A program made the position numbers and the translations under genes. The notes beneath the pieces were generated by a model. That model was not told the DNA's origin, did not search any database, and saw only the letters and a list, made by a program, of their open reading frames with translations. From Latrodectus hesperus (Eukaryota > Arthropoda > Arachnida > Araneae > Theridiidae): DNA of 64,000 nt. Numbering within the stretch: position 1 is the stretch's first letter; every line of letters starts with the position of its first letter. The stretch spans positions 124,226,643 through 124,290,642 of the forward strand of contig CM075851.1 in NCBI GenBank assembly GCA_037975125.1. Direction: 5' to 3'. Below are positions 62,629-64,000 of this stretch, in pieces.

Positions 62629-62715
62629 ATACTACTGTATTTATGTATTACCATATAATACTACTGTATTATGTATATTAACTGAAATATACTACTGTAT
62701 TATGTATATTTACTG
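62629..62715. repeat. Short tandem array, about 30-bp units
   Basis: ATACTACTGTATT begins at 62629, 62658 and 62689, giving about three units of 29-31 bases with the shared continuation ATGTAT. The array lies only some 40 bases before the assembly gap, so the gap may hide more copies. Confidence 0.75.
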
Positions 62716-62752
62716 TATTTGGTAATCTGATTATAAATTTTATAAGTTAGCT

Positions 62753-63252
62753 NNNNNNNNNNNNNNNNNNNNNNNNNNNNNNNNNNNNNNNNNNNNNNNN
62801 NNNNNNNNNNNNNNNNNNNNNNNNNNNNNNNNNNNNNNNNNNNNNNNNNNNNNNNNNNNNNNNNNNNNNNNNNNNNNNNNNNNNNNNNNNNNNNNNNNNN
62901 NNNNNNNNNNNNNNNNNNNNNNNNNNNNNNNNNNNNNNNNNNNNNNNNNNNNNNNNNNNNNNNNNNNNNNNNNNNNNNNNNNNNNNNNNNNNNNNNNNNN
63001 NNNNNNNNNNNNNNNNNNNNNNNNNNNNNNNNNNNNNNNNNNNNNNNNNNNNNNNNNNNNNNNNNNNNNNNNNNNNNNNNNNNNNNNNNNNNNNNNNNNN
63101 NNNNNNNNNNNNNNNNNNNNNNNNNNNNNNNNNNNNNNNNNNNNNNNNNNNNNNNNNNNNNNNNNNNNNNNNNNNNNNNNNNNNNNNNNNNNNNNNNNNN
63201 NNNNNNNNNNNNNNNNNNNNNNNNNNNNNNNNNNNNNNNNNNNNNNNNNNNN
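62753..63252. other. Assembly gap, 500 N
   Basis: Exactly 500 N, a round number that suggests a gap of arbitrary stated size and not a measured length. Confidence 0.99.
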
Positions 63253-63479
63253 CTATATTTGGCTACTTCTCTTCATTATAATTAATTTCTTCGTTTCTAA
63301 TTATAAATGGAGAAATAATTTTTAGGCAGTTGATTTATTTATTGCAATGTATAAAAATAATGTTAATAGCTTTATTATATTTTATTTTATTTCCTTAGTT
63401 TAAAATAATTCCTAACGAAGATTTTTAAAATATTCCGAAAAATTGGCAAAGCTCTTGGCATTTGACAATAAGTAACCCT

Positions 63480-63632
63480 ACTTGTTGTCATTTGTTTTTT
63501 TTTTATCGCGGCTCGTTTAGATTTGTTGTCGTGTCTTTACGTGTGCGAGGAGATAGTCTCTGAACAGGGAAAAAAATCAATCTAATTAAGGTGGATGTAA
63601 ACTTTATCTAATTTGTGATAATTTTTTAAGAG
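63480..63632 (+). promoter_or_regulatory. Probable promoter and 5' UTR of the right-edge gene
   Basis: GC content rises upstream of the start codon (ATCGCGGCTCG near 63506, GTGTGCGAGG near 63541) compared with the flanks. No TATA box at a convincing distance is visible. Transcription start cannot be placed from sequence alone. Confidence 0.35.
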
Positions 63633-63750
63633 ATGGCTGGTGGTCAATGGGAAGTTGTAGGAGGAAAAACAAAAAAGTCTAAGGCAAAACCTGTGGCAAA
63701 AGGACCAAAAGATGAAAAAACTAAAGGAGATACAAATTTTGTTGTAGCAG
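63633..63750 (+). CDS. First coding exon, TMEM214-like N terminus, partial
   Basis: ATG at 63633 opens a frame of 39 codons plus one base, beginning MAGGQWEVVGGKTKKSKAKP and continuing Lys-rich. It ends at a splice donor, GCAG|GTACT (GT at 63751); reading through would give a stop two codons later (TAA at 63757-63759), which supports splicing. TMEM214, an ER membrane protein, begins with a similar short W-E-V-V motif followed by basic residues, so this is the best candidate, but the match rests on few residues. The rest of the gene lies beyond the window. No signal peptide or membrane segment is in this exon. The 5' side reaches back towards the assembly gap, so an upstream non-coding exon cannot be excluded. 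Confidence 0.6.
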
Positions 63751-64000
63751 GTACTAAATAAATGTTATTCAAATTTATAGTATAATGTAAGTTTGTTGTA
63801 ATACGTAGTTTATTTACCACCGTTATATTTGTATAATGATAAATTACATTATTACTATGCTAATCTTAAATTAGCTGTTTCTTTTCTTGATAAAGCTGCA
63901 TTTCTTATCATTGACCTAAAAATAATCTTTTGTTATTTAATGATAGTTAGTTAATGCGTGCCGAGAATTAACTTCATATGAGTTATAAGTTTGAAGAAAC
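63751..64000 (+). other. Start of intron 1 of the right-edge gene
   Basis: AT-rich sequence after the donor with no acceptor or exon recognised before the end of the window. Confidence 0.5.

Overview
The window is very AT-rich eukaryotic DNA: long tracts of TA dinucleotide repeats, tRNA-derived SINEs, mariner, Tc1-like, hAT-like and non-LTR elements, introns with clear GT-AG borders, and one 500-base run of N. The retroelement gag at the left end looks like a type I associate with spider genomes, so I infer an arachnid, probably a spider. That species call is inference. Coding density is very low.

Left end (857-5000). A remnant of an LTR-type retroelement holds gag, a CCHC zinc knuckle, a retropepsin motif and the first half of an integrase H2C2 zinc finger. 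It runs in the same reading frame straight into an intronless copy of the C-terminal half of the circadian transcription factor CLOCK (PAS-B, low-complexity region, Q-rich coiled coil, natural C terminus). Between codon 1157 and the CLOCK stop at 4279 there is only one in-frame stop, a TAG at 2702. The integrase zinc finger is cut off exactly where CLOCK begins. This chimera is the most interesting object in the window.

Transposon and pseudogene region (5000-24000). A Jockey/I-like LINE on the minus strand (8335-10909) keeps ORF1 with three zinc knuckles, the endonuclease, the linker and the start of RNase H, but has lost its reverse transcriptase core. An unprocessed five-exon pseudogene that I assign to the DUF4806 type lies at 18970-22681. 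Its splice phases still fit, but it carries at least two stop codons and two single-base losses. A SINE sits in its last intron. Two GC-rich islands (about 5377-5575 and 23500-23790) share the same terminal motif.

Right part (24000-62750). Mostly AT-rich sequence without recognisable genes. Set into it are a mariner deletion derivative with perfect 31-bp inverted repeats and an in-frame internal deletion (33268-34160), three 115-bp tandem units (35980-36325), a hAT-like element with an exact 8-bp target duplication (38114-38871), the 3' end of a LINE, a decayed Tc1-like transposase (47132-47960), further SINEs, several near-perfect hairpins and six of the eight long TA tracts.

Far right. After the assembly gap a short first coding exon (63633-63750) ending in a splice donor starts a gene that continues beyond the window; its N terminus suggests a TMEM214-type protein. 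No gene set here forms an operon or pathway. The only host genes seen are the CLOCK-derived copy, the DUF4806-type pseudogene, the right-edge exon and one unidentified exon-like frame near 40000.
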